From positions 64,060,931-64,124,930 of the forward strand of contig OZ024869.1 of assembly GCA_964017185.1 (NCBI GenBank): a DNA stretch of 64,000 nucleotides. The letters are read 5' to 3'. This stretch comes from Rugalucina vietnamica. Its lineage: Eukaryota > Mollusca > Bivalvia > Lucinida > Lucinidae. The notes below the pieces were generated by a model. The model saw only the letters and a program-made list of their open reading frames with translations. It was not told the origin of the DNA and did no database searches. Both the position numbers and the translations under genes were made by a program. Below, piece after piece: positions 23,092 through 34,500 of this stretch (position 1 is the stretch's first letter; every line of letters starts with the position of its first letter).

Positions 23092-23547
23092 AGTAAAAAA
23101 AAAATAACGTAATTTTCAAAGCTTTTAAAAGTCCTGTCCTAGAAGTTGTAACGTTAACATGCTCAGTTCAGACAGGATCTATCTGTAGCTTGTCCTGTTG
23201 ATAAGCGACAATTGCAGGCTTAATGCCTTTTTTATTTTACTGATTTTTGATATTTTATTGATATAAGCCTTTTCATGCTGAGCTGATTTGAGCATGTAAT
23301 TTTAAAACCTCGGACCCTGATGTCCATGATACAACACATACCTCTGCAACCTTTCTTCAAGTCTTGCGGCATCTTCTGGTGATAATGTCGACGTTGACGT
23401 TGTGGCTTCTAATGACGTTGTTTCAGACGCCGAGTCTTCATCTGACGTTAGAGGCGTTGATCTAATTGAGCTGACTGTTTGGATAGAAATACCAGCCAAA
23501 ACGGCCTCACACATTACCAGAATTATAAGATAAAGCAAAACTTCCAT
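15145..23547 (-). CDS. TGF-beta superfamily ligand: signal peptide and prodomain exons
   Basis: Secreted growth-factor precursor. Exons read on the minus strand: 23547-23342, 17965-17839, 17548-17387, 16698-16603, 15970-15761 and 15264-15145. All junctions from exon 2 onward are phase 1 with strong gtaagt donors. Exon 1 starts with a signal peptide (MEVLLYLIILVMCEAVLAG). The prodomain shows LDSLGWDEPPDI, LWFDTSSPNIRLYF, RIHIKIYQYRKPIRSL, RWVTFQVTEAVRRI, NGGFEVSV and FSPVLEVSS, the usual LAP signature of helix, FD.S, IxIY, RWxxFxVTxAV and N.GFEV. About 308 residues are accounted for. The exon 1-exon 2 join is unresolved: the best exon 1 donor (AG|gtatgt) is phase 2, exon 2 starts in phase 0. 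The cleavage site and cystine-knot domain were not found. Subfamily unknown. Confidence 0.78.
15648..15670. repeat. Poly(T) tract
   Basis: About 23 consecutive T in an intron of the minus-strand gene, i.e. poly(A) in transcript sense. Confidence 0.95.
15761..15970 (-). CDS. TGF-beta-like exon 5
   Basis: 210 bases, phase 1 in and out. The acceptor is cttcatag and the donor AATA|gtaagt. It encodes RLVDAKMVTWEGARWVTFQV, TEAVRRIIMRGRRNGGFEV and SVRDSHENILDAKTVIDPTV, the most recognisable prodomain segment. Confidence 0.82.
16603..16698 (-). CDS. TGF-beta-like exon 4
   Basis: 96 bases, phase 1 in and out. The acceptor is ctttccag and the donor AGAT|gtaagt. It encodes CPCANLEEEPTTTRIHIKIY and QYRKPIRSLS. 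A longer open frame in another phase overlaps it and is not the coding one. Confidence 0.75.
16930..17260 (+). repeat. Family R2 repeat fragment in an intron
   Basis: It begins tagctcacctgagccaaagg with an adjoining gctcacaggtgagcatatag, then ccgatttccacgaaacttgg and tgaccttgacctattttatg, as in 5593-6832. The right end is uncertain. Confidence 0.6.
17387..17548 (-). CDS. TGF-beta-like exon 3
   Basis: 162 bases, phase 1 in and out. The acceptor is attttgcag and the donor GATG|gtaagt. It encodes AVPFVDLPDYVNRTLWFDTS and SPNIRLYFNMQTNTDPN, then SAVIKLHLKHRD. Confidence 0.78.
17839..17965 (-). CDS. TGF-beta-like exon 2
   Basis: 127 bases. The donor is GCTT|gtaagt (phase 1). The acceptor is taken at ctccgtcag, giving phase 0. 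It encodes HVLDSLGWDEPPDIDQETKR and RLLHGMGSPVYVTRQKTCY; the amphipathic helix followed by an LGWxxPP turn is typical of the prodomain N-terminus. Confidence 0.75.
18303..19416. mobile_element. Long-TIR element with a ttacattttggg repeat motif
   Basis: ~150-bp inverted arms: the left begins gttgcacacacgtgtgttgc and the right ends gcaacacacgtgcaac. Both arms are strings of tgttacattttgggycga and cagaaatgtaacaat blocks. The right arm contains its own palindrome (gggtcgataggtactctatc). The ~800-bp middle has no recognisable transposase. It lies in the large first intron of the TGF-beta-like gene. Confidence 0.75.
19417..20687. other. Intronic DNA of the TGF-beta-like gene, nothing specific seen
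   Basis: No exon-like segment or hairpin was recognised, apart from a block at 20580-20680 that is directly repeated at 21270-21370 (tagccatccgaccagcaaca versus tagccatccggctagcacca). Confidence 0.5.
20688..21264. mobile_element. Family E foldback element (copy E1)
   Basis: Termini ctactgtctaaac and (reverse complement of the right end) ctactgtctgaac. The arms extend for roughly 250 bases each through ttccagaaactgcatttttc and tcacttttctgaaaga. A related copy is at 44718-45110 and a half copy at 39345-39570. Confidence 0.75.
21371..23264. other. Intronic stretch, low-complexity tracts only
   Basis: It holds a degenerate (TTTA)n run near 22722-22757, a C-rich run near 22771 and a (GA)n run at 23065-23090. 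A third partial match to the tagccatc block is at 22170. No exon was recognised; if the TGF-beta-like gene has a missing small exon it would lie here or in 19417-20687. Confidence 0.45.
23065..23090. repeat. (GA)n microsatellite
   Basis: Thirteen uninterrupted dinucleotides. Confidence 0.95.
23270..23316. repeat. Family D fragment (D3) beside TGF-beta-like exon 1
   Basis: ttcatgctgagctgatttga and aaaacctcggaccctgatg match the outer part of D1 and D2. It ends about 25 bases from the exon 1 donor. Confidence 0.55.
23342..23547 (-). CDS. TGF-beta-like exon 1 with signal peptide
   Basis: The ATG at 23547 opens a hydrophobic leader, MEVLLYLIILVMCEAVLAG. A Ser/Thr/Glu-rich linker follows, then LSPEDAARLEERLQ, which would continue into the LGW helix of exon 2. 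The donor AG|gtatgt is at 23341. A donor seven bases downstream (TAT|gtgttg) would restore phase 0 with exon 2 but is weaker. Confidence 0.7.
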
Positions 23548-24562
23548 TTTTGATTTAGTTTTGGTCCTCTCTGCTAATCCACCGGTTGAATTGGAATGTG
23601 AACGATTTGGCCTGCTAGATAACTTTTGTAAAATTATGTTTGGAGTTTTACAAATAAAATATAAAAGTTTGATCCTTTGGAAATTTCACTTTTTTATTGA
23701 ACGTACATTTGGTACATTTTTTTTCTCATAGACTATTATTTTTCTTTATTTGAAATTAGTTAATAATGAAAGTTAATGATATTAATATCAGAACTATTTC
23801 TTTAAATTGCAGTTTCATTCGATTTACGAATTTTAAGCAAAATGTCTCGAAACACGTGGAATTATTTTCAAACTACTCCGCTCCTTGTTGACTCTTGATC
23901 GCGCGTGCGTGAAGTGATTGAACGACGGCCTGACGAAATGTTTTTCAATAGCTACCTGTATAGACAGGTGCCGCTCAAACCCAGTAGTCATCAATCATAT
24001 CAAAACATGGGGTTAACTCATGCGCACTGAAACCCACAAAAAGACATGTATGTGCCGGAAGGATGCTCCGTAGGCATGTGTGGGTTAGCGGTCAATCGGA
24101 GTTGTCTGTTCTCTCTGGACATGGATTTCGGGCTTTTACAACAAATAGTTGCGAAAACACTGCGCTTTTTACCAAGGCTGGATCGGAGTCATAGTCGAGT
24201 TCTGATTATTTCGTCATGCTCCGGTATATGGGATTAGGCAAAAGAAGTTTTGTCTATATTCTTTCTAGTGTGATTCTGAATGCTGGGAGGTCCCCGCTCA
24301 GTGTTGCCCTCACACCTTCCTCCGCCTCCCATCGTACGATATTAACCCGTAATCAAGTAATTAATTGGAGCTTCTTCGTCCTCACTCGGTCGCTTGCAAA
24401 ACGAAAGTTTGGGTTTGGGCTGCTTTTTATTGTCAACATAAAATGCTGACGTGTTTGCATTGCTTCTTGTCGTTCTAAGGTGGTGTTCTTATTTAATGTT
24501 ATTCGAGTAGCTTTTATAATGCATTGTATTTTCTCATATTTTTGTAAACTGGTGGATTTACG

Positions 24563-24619
<57 letters not shown>

Positions 24620-24957
24620 ATAATAATAAAAAAAAACAATGGTGGAAAAGAATCAAGAACCAGTGGACAAGAACCAGTGGACAATGACCTCAAAACTTTA
24701 AATCCAGCAATGCAATGGATGTCGCCAAAATTATGTTGAGTAAATGTCTATGGAATTAAGGAACGAACCTATGACGGTCTCAAAGTACGGTCTCAAAGTT
24801 CTGCGATTTATTATCGCGACGAGGCTCTTGATTGACTCACCTCTTGGCCATGGTCCTAATCCTGCTAATCTCCGGAGCCTGGCATTGTTCCATACTACAG
24901 TTGTAATTAGGAGCGGCTCCACCCTGAGCACGTAACTAATTGCCATTTAAGTGTCTC
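23548..24957. other. Intergenic, upstream of the TGF-beta-like gene
   Basis: It includes a 55-base poly(A) run at 24563-24617 followed by (TAA)n. Open frames at 24046-24449 have no recognisable domain and are not called. Confidence 0.5.
24563..24617. repeat. Poly(A) tract
   Basis: 55 consecutive A followed by taataataataa. It is not attached to a recognisable retroposon body. Confidence 0.95.
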
Positions 24958-25187
24958 TGAGCCGCATCATGAGAAAACCAATAATTCCCATAGGCGAAAA
25001 CAAAGACGCAGATCAGCTTCGCGGTAACCGCGAAGCTGATCAGCGCCTTTATTTTCGCTACTCGGATAGTACAATCCCTATTCTTCTTAAATCCGAAATT
25101 TCGAGCCTCTTACCATCTTTAGCGACTGTACAGCTAGGTTTGTGTCAGATCTGTTTAAAAACCACATTGTTTTCTCAAGACACGGCT
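24958..25187 (+). mobile_element. Family A MITE (copy A11)
   Basis: It holds a well-preserved perfect core: agcttcgcggtaaccgcgaa around the dyad, flanked by ggcgaaaacaaagacgcaga and cgcctttattttcgctactc. The right terminus is diverged. Confidence 0.85.
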
Positions 25188-26401
25188 TGTTTGTAGTAGT
25201 AGCGGCTAATTCTTGTTGATGTTTATGTCTTCCAGAAAGTCGGTGAACCGTTTGTCGGCTGTCCTAGAATGACCCGCAGGTTTGCATTGGCTGGAAACTA
25301 TTAGGTATACTGACACACAAAACAAACGCTTATACCCTCTTTCACACACTAATACACCAGTAACACCAGCACACCCTTGCCTATTGGGGCTTAAAGAATT
25401 TGATGTGCTACTACTAGTAGCTTAAGTTTTCTGACCGCAGTGGATTTTTGGTTAGTCTAGAAACATTCAAATATATTCAAATGTTACTTAAAATTAAATC
25501 TTGCACATGGGTCAAGGCTACCAAGGCGTTTCAAAGTAGTAATATGGTGTGCGATAGCATATTACTACTTTCTTAAACTGAAAATTCGTACCTAAAGACC
25601 TTGATTGGGTTTATGAGGTTTTGTCTAGACACAAAAACAAACCGAACCTGTATTAACGTATGTTTTTGTGGGTAACCACATGCTAAAAACAAATTGCTTG
25701 TTATTCTTTATCAAGGCGAAACAGTTGATTTTCCAAGCAGACAATCAAAGTCTCAGTTTTCAGCAAGGCGTAAACTGGAATCCGCTACCTTGTCAAAGAT
25801 CAAAGACAATACGATGGTTTTACAGGTAGCACTTTTCATTATCTTACGAGAGCTGGAGTGTTGCCACGTGAGCGCGTGGAGGCTACGTTGGTGGTTTGTT
25901 GCAGACGATATCATGAATCGTAATATTTTGAAGGTCTCTGAATGATGAATGGAACGTCTGAACAGGTAAAAACGGCGGGAAAAATAGCGGGGAGTTTCTC
26001 AGACACATTATTAATCTGGAGATAAGCACGGTGCCAAATCCTAATCCTCACCAAAATGCGAGCTCACCTGGATCGCTGCAAATAACATCTAGGAGGAAAA
26101 CTGAAGTCGTTGGTTGCTTAAGTCACATTAGCATTGAAACATCTAATTTAATATGTTGAAAGCATATTCAGCAATACGATAAACTAACGATTGATAGGCC
26201 CCTATTTGGAATTAGCACATAAGCCCCGCCTGTAATGTTCAGTCTGGTTGGCTAACAATAGTTAGTCTCGATACCAATTTTTGTTGATAAATAAACCTAT
26301 AATTTTTAGACAGCTTAAAACTGTAAATGCATTCACAAACTACTTGCCAAATAACAAAATTGAAAGGTAAAAATGAATATATGCATTCTAGGGCAAAAAT
26401 A

Positions 26402-26443
<42 letters not shown>

Positions 26444-28145
26444 AGAAAATATTTTTTTCATATTTTTGAACATATTTGTCTAGTACATGTCCGAGTATAT
26501 GCTAAGAATGACCAATAACTGATTTTTGAAATGGTGAATGATTATCAAATAAGAAAATGTATAAATTGATAGGTCTTTCCACACTTTTTAAGCTGCTATA
26601 AGCGTTTTCCCACACCCACCTCTTACAAAGATGCATATCCCGGCGTATAATCAAACCTCATAAGACCTTTTCAAAAATAAGTTTTTAAAGCATGTGATGC
26701 ATGGATGTTTAGATTAGAAAATTGCCCATTTGTTGATACCAAAATCATTGATTTCTAATAATTATTGAATGAGATACGAGGCCCAAACCACCTCTTTCCG
26801 TACATCGCGATCATATATATATATAGTCCCGTCAATTAGTATGCTATAGTCACATTTAAAAAGCTTTAACTTGAATGTATTATTTCCCTTTTAATACCGA
26901 CTGGATAGCCTTCTAGTTATAGAATTTAAAACATCTATTCAATTATTAATATTTTTGATATTAAAAAGAACAAAGCAAGCAATTTCGATTATTTTTCATT
27001 TTTTTCCATCCGTTTTGCTTCTCAGATTGATGGGATATGCAAATTTCCTATACCATAATTATGATTTTCATCACAATATATGCAGTTTATATTGTTTAAT
27101 AGAATTTCACAACAACCGAATAACGATAACTATTGCTTTTTGAGCTAATTACAGTTGTCTTATTTAATCAAAACAATTACCATATATGGAATGAAAACAA
27201 ATTATATCATAAACATGTAGCTCCCGGACGATTGGAGTAGACTTTCGGGCACAGATTTACCGTAATAAATATGAATGACACGCCGCAAATACTTTCATTT
27301 CATTCATATGCATAACGTAAACCTGTGACGTAAGTCTACTCCAATCAAGTTAGGGAACACCTGTGATAATGTGATAATGTGTATACCAACGTTAGACAGT
27401 ATATGTTCTTCTTTGTAAAAACGCTTGAAGTTTTTTTTACTATTTGCCGTTGATTATATGTGTCAACATATCCCAGAAATCAAATTCATCAAATTCTGCA
27501 GTGTGCTCCGAGACTGTTATCTGGTAATCATGGGGCATATGATTTGATATTAATTGTGAACTAAAAATACTTGTTTTCTTTCTAGCAGCCGGAAAAATAT
27601 TTTTCTTCAAATTTTTCATTCTTCGATCTTCTCATCTATCTTTTGGTTTGAAATTTTTGTTCATACATTTTGCAGGTTGTAAATGTTTGGCCAGATATTC
27701 GATACGACCCTTTAGGACTCTGGTCATAGCATCATAGCGGAATTATTCTATGACGACTTCATTTGCAAAAACTCCAAGAATTAGTTTTCGACAGAAATCA
27801 ATGCAAACTGTAGATACGGTATGATTATGTGGTTTGGAGATGAATCATAGTTTTTGGGAGTCACTGTGCAGAAAAAAAGGCAAACTCGTATTCAGTAAAA
27901 GCAGAGTTTTTCATACATGGCATATTGTATCCTCCGTGGCACTACAACAAACTGATGTTGGCCTGGAGCTAGGCCAATATACGAAATATATGTGATAAAA
28001 TATTAATATCGCCAGAAAAAAGGAAAATGGATTTTTTTTTTTCAAACTTTTCCAAAGAGCTAAAAGTGTTCCCTAACTTTATTCCATGTACATATCTGTT
28101 GACTTTTGTCTTTTTCGGTAAACGATACAAATAAGTATTACAGAA
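25188..28145. other. Intergenic, no gene supported
   Basis: Low-complexity DNA, including a 37-base poly(T) at 26405-26441 and a family F copy at 27218-27353 (agctcccggacgattggag facing ctccaatcaagttagggaac). No open frame has a recognisable domain. Confidence 0.5.
27218..27353. mobile_element. Family F MITE (copy 2, decayed)
   Basis: It shares agatttaccgtaataaatat, gaatgacacg, catttcattcatatgcataa and gtgacgtaagtctac with the nested copy at 12172-12324. Confidence 0.7.
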
Positions 28146-28302
28146 GCCTCCGTGGTGCAGTGGTTATGTCACTCGCCTTGTAAACCAGGGGTCGCAGGTT
28201 CGATCCCGGGCTTCTCCAGTCCGTCGGATGGGACTATAAGCCGAGGTCCCGTCTCCATATGACCTTAGCTGTTGGTGGGACGTCAACCAACCAACAAATA
28301 AT
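28146..28302 (+). mobile_element. tRNA-derived SINE (second type)
   Basis: A-box tggtgcagtggttatg at 28154 and B-box ggttcgatcccgg at 28197, spaced as in a tRNA. The body runs ggatgggactataagccgag and ends gggacgtcaaccaaccaac. The anticodon arm is not a functional tRNA fold as far as can be seen by eye. Confidence 0.8.
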
Positions 28303-29162
28303 TACAAGAATGGTGACAAGATGGTCGCCACAATGTTGGCTAATGACAATTTCATGTTGGTAAAAGTTAACACCCTTGCTCATTTTATGAAAATGAATGT
28401 GAATGCTTCGATAAATAATTAGAATATAACTGGGTACCAGTTCAAATTTTGGACTGAGGATGAGCAACAGTTACGGGCTAACCGACACTCGGGTAGGACG
28501 AACAAGTATTCTCGAATCCTACCATTGGACGAAAGGGAGAAGAAAATCAGGAATTATTCTTGTTAGAAAATGTTGAAAAGAAACAAAATGACAACGAATT
28601 AAGAAGGAAACTATGCTTGATAGATCAATGGGACAAAATCTTTCAAATCGAGTCCATCGATATAGGAAGCAGAGACAGAAATTGAGGGTCACGTTCATTT
28701 TGGTATCATGTCTTGGTTTGAGGGCTAAGTGATTTGACGGTTTGATTATATATAGTGGGTAGACTCGACAACTGTTAACTATTCTTTCCTAGACTGCTAA
28801 CAGCATTTATTATATAACTATAAATAGACAGTATTTCAGACAATGCTTTCAGCCCATTGCATATTTGGTCATATTCTATGACCTGGGGTTTTTCCCATTG
28901 AATATATGTTACTAAATTTAGAACTCTCTCTGTCATTGGAATGTACATTGATTACTGTCAAGCAGTAATGCCGATGAAGTACAAATGATGTTTATTACTG
29001 TTTAGTTTATTTGAATTTAGATTTAATGTCCCAATGAACATTTTTCAGTCATGCTGGGACTATATGTAAACTGTATGTATACACTAATTCATTTACAGAT
29101 AAAAATAGTTATTTTAAAATTATTTTATCATGTTTGTATAAAAAGAGTGTTATATAATAAAA

Positions 29163-29283
29163 CAATTGTTGACTATTGAGTCATTGAATATGATGTGATA
29201 TCCAACAGAGACTACCAATATTGACCGAGGCGAGTCTCTGTTGGATATCACATCATATTCAATGACTCAATAGTCAATAATTG
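29163..29283. repeat. Near-perfect 51-bp-arm hairpin
   Basis: The left arm 29163-29213 and right arm 29233-29283 match at 50 of 51 positions; the mismatch would be a G:U pair in one strand's RNA. The loop is 19 bases. The arm core is tgatgtgatatccaacagag. Confidence 0.9.
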
Positions 29284-30404
29284 TATAATGTTTATCAATT
29301 CTCAGGTGAGCGATTTGGAGATATTATCATCTATTGCTGTTAGCTGATGTCAGAAGATACTTCTTTTGAGATTCATTGTTTTTTCACCAAATCTTTTTTT
29401 TTTTTTTTTTTGGTGACAAAATCAATTGGATAGCACGTTCTCCATTTTTTTTTTTTCATTCATAATCTGATTAGCTATATGAGACTGCCAGCCAGACACG
29501 TTTTAGATACTGAAAATATGCTTTAAACAAGTGAAGTTTCATTTTGCAGGCTTTGCCGATATGCCAAGCTTTCTTGTAAAACTCAGATCCGATAAACTTC
29601 GTAATCATATAATGCCACAATAAACAAAACGTAAACAGAATTCGTCGTATGAGGTACTGCTTAACAGTTCTTCAAGCTGAGAATAAGCTTTGATGATTAT
29701 CACGTAAATATAGTACGTGTCTGTTAGTGATATAAGCATCGTAGCTAGAGAAAGAAGCTTGTCCACGGTACTTCAGAATTGGCGAAACTCAAACCCGCAT
29801 GTCATTTTGACGGAGCTAAAAACTCAGAGTATGCGAATGATGAATTCACATTGTAGAGAATTTGTTTAAACATTCAACAACAAAAGACAATATGATTACA
29901 CCCTGATGCATGTTTGCATGCCTTTTGATGTTCCTTTAGTTTTAAAGTGTGTTTTCATTTGATATAAACAAGCAGATAATAAAACACGTCCCTGATTGAA
30001 GGAAAAAGACACATTTATTGCACAAGATAATAAGCTTAGAGAAGCAGTTGACATTTTCTTGGCTCTAAAGGTGCAGTATGATAAATAAAACTATAAACTG
30101 AGTGTTTCTCATAAACAAACAAGTGGGATGTGCTTCTGTCAGTCATTAAAAGACGAATATTTCATCATCGTACTAGTAGAAAAATTCCAAATAGTTTTCA
30201 TGTTCGCGTACTTGTCTAGACGCTGCGAAAATAAGTAAATTGAATTTTTCATATGCAAAATTGACATTAGAAGTGAATTCATCATTCACGTTTCGCCATT
30301 AGCCACACAAGAAGCAAATGATCCGATGTGATTGTTCAACAACTTATTTCTGTTGGTGTAGTAACAGATATAGGAGTTAAATATATACTTTGTAGCAAGC
30401 TATC

Positions 30405-30600
30405 AATTTAACCCATATTTGACGAATGGATTTGCCCATCATATCATTTGGGTGATTCCACTTTCATTTTCAGGGGTGCTAGGAGTGATTTTTAATTTTT
30501 ATCTCGTTTTTCGATGAAATTCTTCCAAGCAAACAGAATAGCCCCAGATGGGACGCCGCGTTCTGCGCCCACATCTGGACGCCATGCTTAAATGAGTTGA
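30405..30600 (+). mobile_element. Family B hairpin MITE (copy B2)
   Basis: It starts atttaacccatatttgacga and holds caagcaaacagaatagcccc and agatgggacgccgcg. The distal palindrome arm is partly deleted. It ends near cttaaatgagttga. Confidence 0.75.
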
Positions 30601-31032
30601 TGTCTAATAATGCTTACATCCTCAAAAATGATAGAGCACTTGCAATCTAAATATAGAATAGTAAGTGACTCTTTGAAACCCATTTTCGGTAGAGGTTCTT
30701 GCTCTTAAATTTCACAGAACATTAGAAGCGAACATACCGTTTAATTTTGCACTTTTCGTCTAGTCATTCGCAATTAAATCTTGAAACTGTGAAGGCTTAC
30801 GTGCAGACAATTGTCTTGATGAGCTGCTGTCTGATTTCTTTCTGTACTTTTGTTGTCGTTTACCCTATATGCATAATAAGGTTAGGGCAAGGAACTTGCC
30901 AAAGCACTTGCTACGCACTCTAATCATTAGCAGTCACCATTCTACAGATACATGCTTGATGTTAGTATTTTCTTAGGTCTTTGGATTTTACCACATACTT
31001 CGGGGCGCTTAAATTATAAGAACAAGTGCAAG

Positions 31033-31114
31033 AACTTTGTTGCATTTTCTGTTCATCTTGACCGTGCATTAATACTTAATGCACGGTTAAGATAACAGAA
31101 AATGCAACAAAGTT
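31033..31114. repeat. 82-bp hairpin downstream of KLHL10
   Basis: Arms actttgttgcattttctgtt..accgtgcattaa and its complement around a three-base centre (tac), with an asymmetric bulge near catcttg/ttaaga. It lies about 310 bases beyond the KLHL10 stop codon. Confidence 0.85.
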
Positions 31115-31422
31115 CGACAACTGACATCTGAATATCAAAGAACAAACACCTTATCGCATTTACATTTTTCGAATTGCGTAAGTGACGGTTATGCAAGGGG
31201 CAAACACAACCAGTTGAATAACATTTTACTATTTTTATTTCCATTTTCAGTTTAAAACAATGAACAATGAACACTTGGTTTTGTGACGGGTCTTGTGACG
31301 TTTAAAATGCATTTTCATTTTCAAATTTTACTTTTTGAGTTGAACAAATGTATCTTAGCTTTTTGAAATATGTTAAATAGTGTATGGAAAAGGAAGATTT
31401 TTTTCTTATTTTTTAGTTTATT

Positions 31423-31588
31423 CTATGTTGGATTACTCTGTTCTGCTGTTGGGTTATTTCGTTTCTTTTTGGATTCAGGGTCCGGCTTCTCTCTGTCCTT
31501 GTGGATGTAGTCTTTCACATTCGGGAGCCCACAAACCACACACGCACTGAGTGCACTTCTGTACAGGTTCATGTCGGTTGCATCATAC
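31423..31588 (-). CDS. KLHL10: KLHL10 exon 6, stop
   Basis: The acceptor is tattgcag and the first base completes TGG. It encodes YDATDMNLYRSALSACVVCG and LPNVKDYIHKDREKPDPESK, ending with TAG at 31423-31425. Confidence 0.93.
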
Positions 31589-34500
31589 CTGCAATATGCA
31601 CGTACATCATTCACAGTGCAGAGTATATTTTACTTTTGGCTCTTTGAAATCATAAAAATATTCTCAGAAATCATAAACAGAATTTGCATGCAAACCAATA
31701 AGGTGAATAGTATTCATCAATGTTTCGTTTGCTGTTGCATATTTGAGTTTCTGAGCCCGGATAAGCAACAAAGTAGCTACAACAGAGATTGAGAAAAAAT
31801 ACCAACCATTCGTCAGTAGTTCCATCATAACATTCGACGTTGAAGATCGTCGTCACCCCGTTGAATCCGCCGATTGCAAATATCATGTCGTCTATTACCT
31901 ACATTAGGTAAACTTGCATGGTTAAATCATAATTTCGTAAGAATTAGATAGCTGTATAATAATAGACTAAGTTTTTACGTGAGAGATTATATGCTCCTAC
32001 AGTCCTACTTATCAATATAACATTTTTCCACCATCCGTCATTCAACATCACATTTTGTACTTCATTTTGGTTAGGGCCACCCTTTATGTATACTTCTATG
32101 ACTTTCTTGGCTTTCCTGACCTGATGCAGATATCCGAGCAAACGGTGTCAATCCAGATGTTTATTTTGCTGTAACTTACTGCCATAAGGCCTACATATGC
32201 AAAAGACGAGGATCGTATCTGTCAAGAGTGACGTTGCGTTAAACTCGCTGCCGAGTTACGTTAAACTCGCTGCCGAGTTACGTTAAACTCGCTGCCGAGT
32301 AGGCCGCACTGCCTAAGTATTGCTAGAATATCGAAATATAGATCATTTTTTCTATATCACCATTTCAACACAATTTTTGAGCAGTGATATGCTTGAGAAA
32401 ACATGTCCCTGTCCCTTCTATCTGTTATATAAATAGAGATTATCATATGACAATTTTCATATCGTACCTCGTATCAACCCGATAATCCCGTATCAGCCCG
32501 AGACTCTCGTATCAGCCCGAGGGCCGAAGGCCCGAGGGCTGATGCGAGGGTCGAGGGCTGATATGGGATTCGAGGGTTGATACGTGGGTACGATATGAAA
32601 ATTGTCATATCGTAATCTTTTTATCATATATTTTAATTCATGACCATTTTTTTCTCTTTCTTTGTTTTATTTTATTTTATTTTATTTTATTTTATTTTAT
32701 TTTATTTTATTTTATTTTATTTTATATTTTATTTTATTTATTTATTTTGACATACCGCCAAAGCGTGCAGTAGAGCGCACATTATTTCCACATTAGCACA
32801 TATCGAAAATTCGTCTCGACATGACAAAATACTGTTGCCTGTGACATAAAACCACAATCCAAACAAATCTAAAATGCCTGCGGTACACTACCTAATGAAC
32901 TCAATACAATAGGAGCCGAGTGCTCCGAATATAATTTTATTAGCCGATCATTTGGTGATACGGCTTTTTCTCCCAAGGGATGATATGGGTCACGCGGGTA
33001 TGTGAGCCAATCATTTGGTGATACGGCTTTTTCTCCCAAGGGAGCGATATGGGTTTTATCAATTTTTTAACGGATACGGCTTTCGAGATACTGTGCCGCG
33101 ATACGTGAACGTAACTCTTGTCTGTATCGCATATGCAAAAAGAACATATTTTGTAGTAAATATATGATAATTAACATAATTATGGCTTTGTCACTGAAGT
33201 TTACACTTTGCTGAAAAATGCATACAGGCCATAACAGGCTAAATTGACAGACGTAAATCCAAATGGATCACGGATGACATTACGAAAACACGCCCATACA
33301 ATATAAAGAAATAAGTTTGGTTCTAAAAAAAGAAATTTTCACTGAAAAAAAATTGATATTTTTCTTATTTTTGCTCAAAACATAGATTGTGGGTACTCGC
33401 CAAGGCGGTTCTAACGAGTACCCACAATCTATGTTTTGGAGCAAAAATAAGAAAAATACGTATACCCCTGCATACCCCAGTTTTACAATATAAAAGTGGG
33501 GTTTAAGGGATATACACTACACGGACATGTTTTCCTGATGAGACATAGTGTACCTCTATGGCAAAGTTACTCCTGGGGTTGTACATCTCCGGTATTGTCT
33601 GCCAAGTGTTACTGGCAGGGCTGTATTTCTCTCCAGTGTTCATTCGGGTGATACCATTGAAACCTCCAAGGGCGTATAGATGATCTCTGTAGGCAATGAA
33701 CCCTACCCCACTTCTCCGGTTGCGCATTGGAGCTATCATTGTCCATTGGTTTGTATTTGGGTCATAGCATTCAGCGTTGTTTAGACATTCTTGTCCATTG
33801 AAACCACCGCATATATAAAGTTTCCCTGTATGGCAATTTGACGGAATTTGATTAATTGATAATGCCAGGCGCAGGCACGGTATTCCATTTTTAGAAGCTA
33901 GTCTACCAAAAATCTAATACAAAAACATATCCGATTACAAGTAAAGAAGCGACTATATGGCCTGGTGACAGAATAGAAATGTGGAAGATTTGTTTAAAGT
34001 TCATCTTAAACTGTTTCTGGCAGTTAGACACTAGCGACCAAATGAGTACATTTTATATAATAGTTTCATGCTTTTGCTTTCATTATATTATAATATTTTT
34101 ATGATTACTGAAAAGTACAAAACAGATACCTTCAAATGCCGAGGCACTCGCATCACTTCTCTGGAAATTCATTGGTTGAATGAGACTCCATTGGTTCTTT
34201 TTAGGATAATACTTTTCTGCCGTATTTTGTCTGTTCTGGCCATCGTAGCCACCCATTGCATATATCAGTCCGTCTAAGACCGCAACACTCACATAACACC
34301 TGTGAAAACAATAATGTTTGGCAGTACCAAACATATTGTGGTTACATACATTTAAATTAAATTCTGTTTCAGTTGGCATGGTCAAATACATGCATCAACT
34401 AGTTCAACCGCCTGGTTATCTTCTCAATAAAACAGAAATTTATCCAAAGTATACTTAAAAGGAAAGCAAGAATTTACATTGAATTATTTTAAAGATTGGA

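Noticed and set aside
24046-24449. Two overlapping plus-strand open frames
   Set aside because: Different frames, no domain, no splice sites that would join them into a plausible gene.
28146-28230. Functional tRNA gene
   Set aside because: Only the A and B boxes are convincing; the sequence continues into a SINE body and the arms do not form a cloverleaf by eye.
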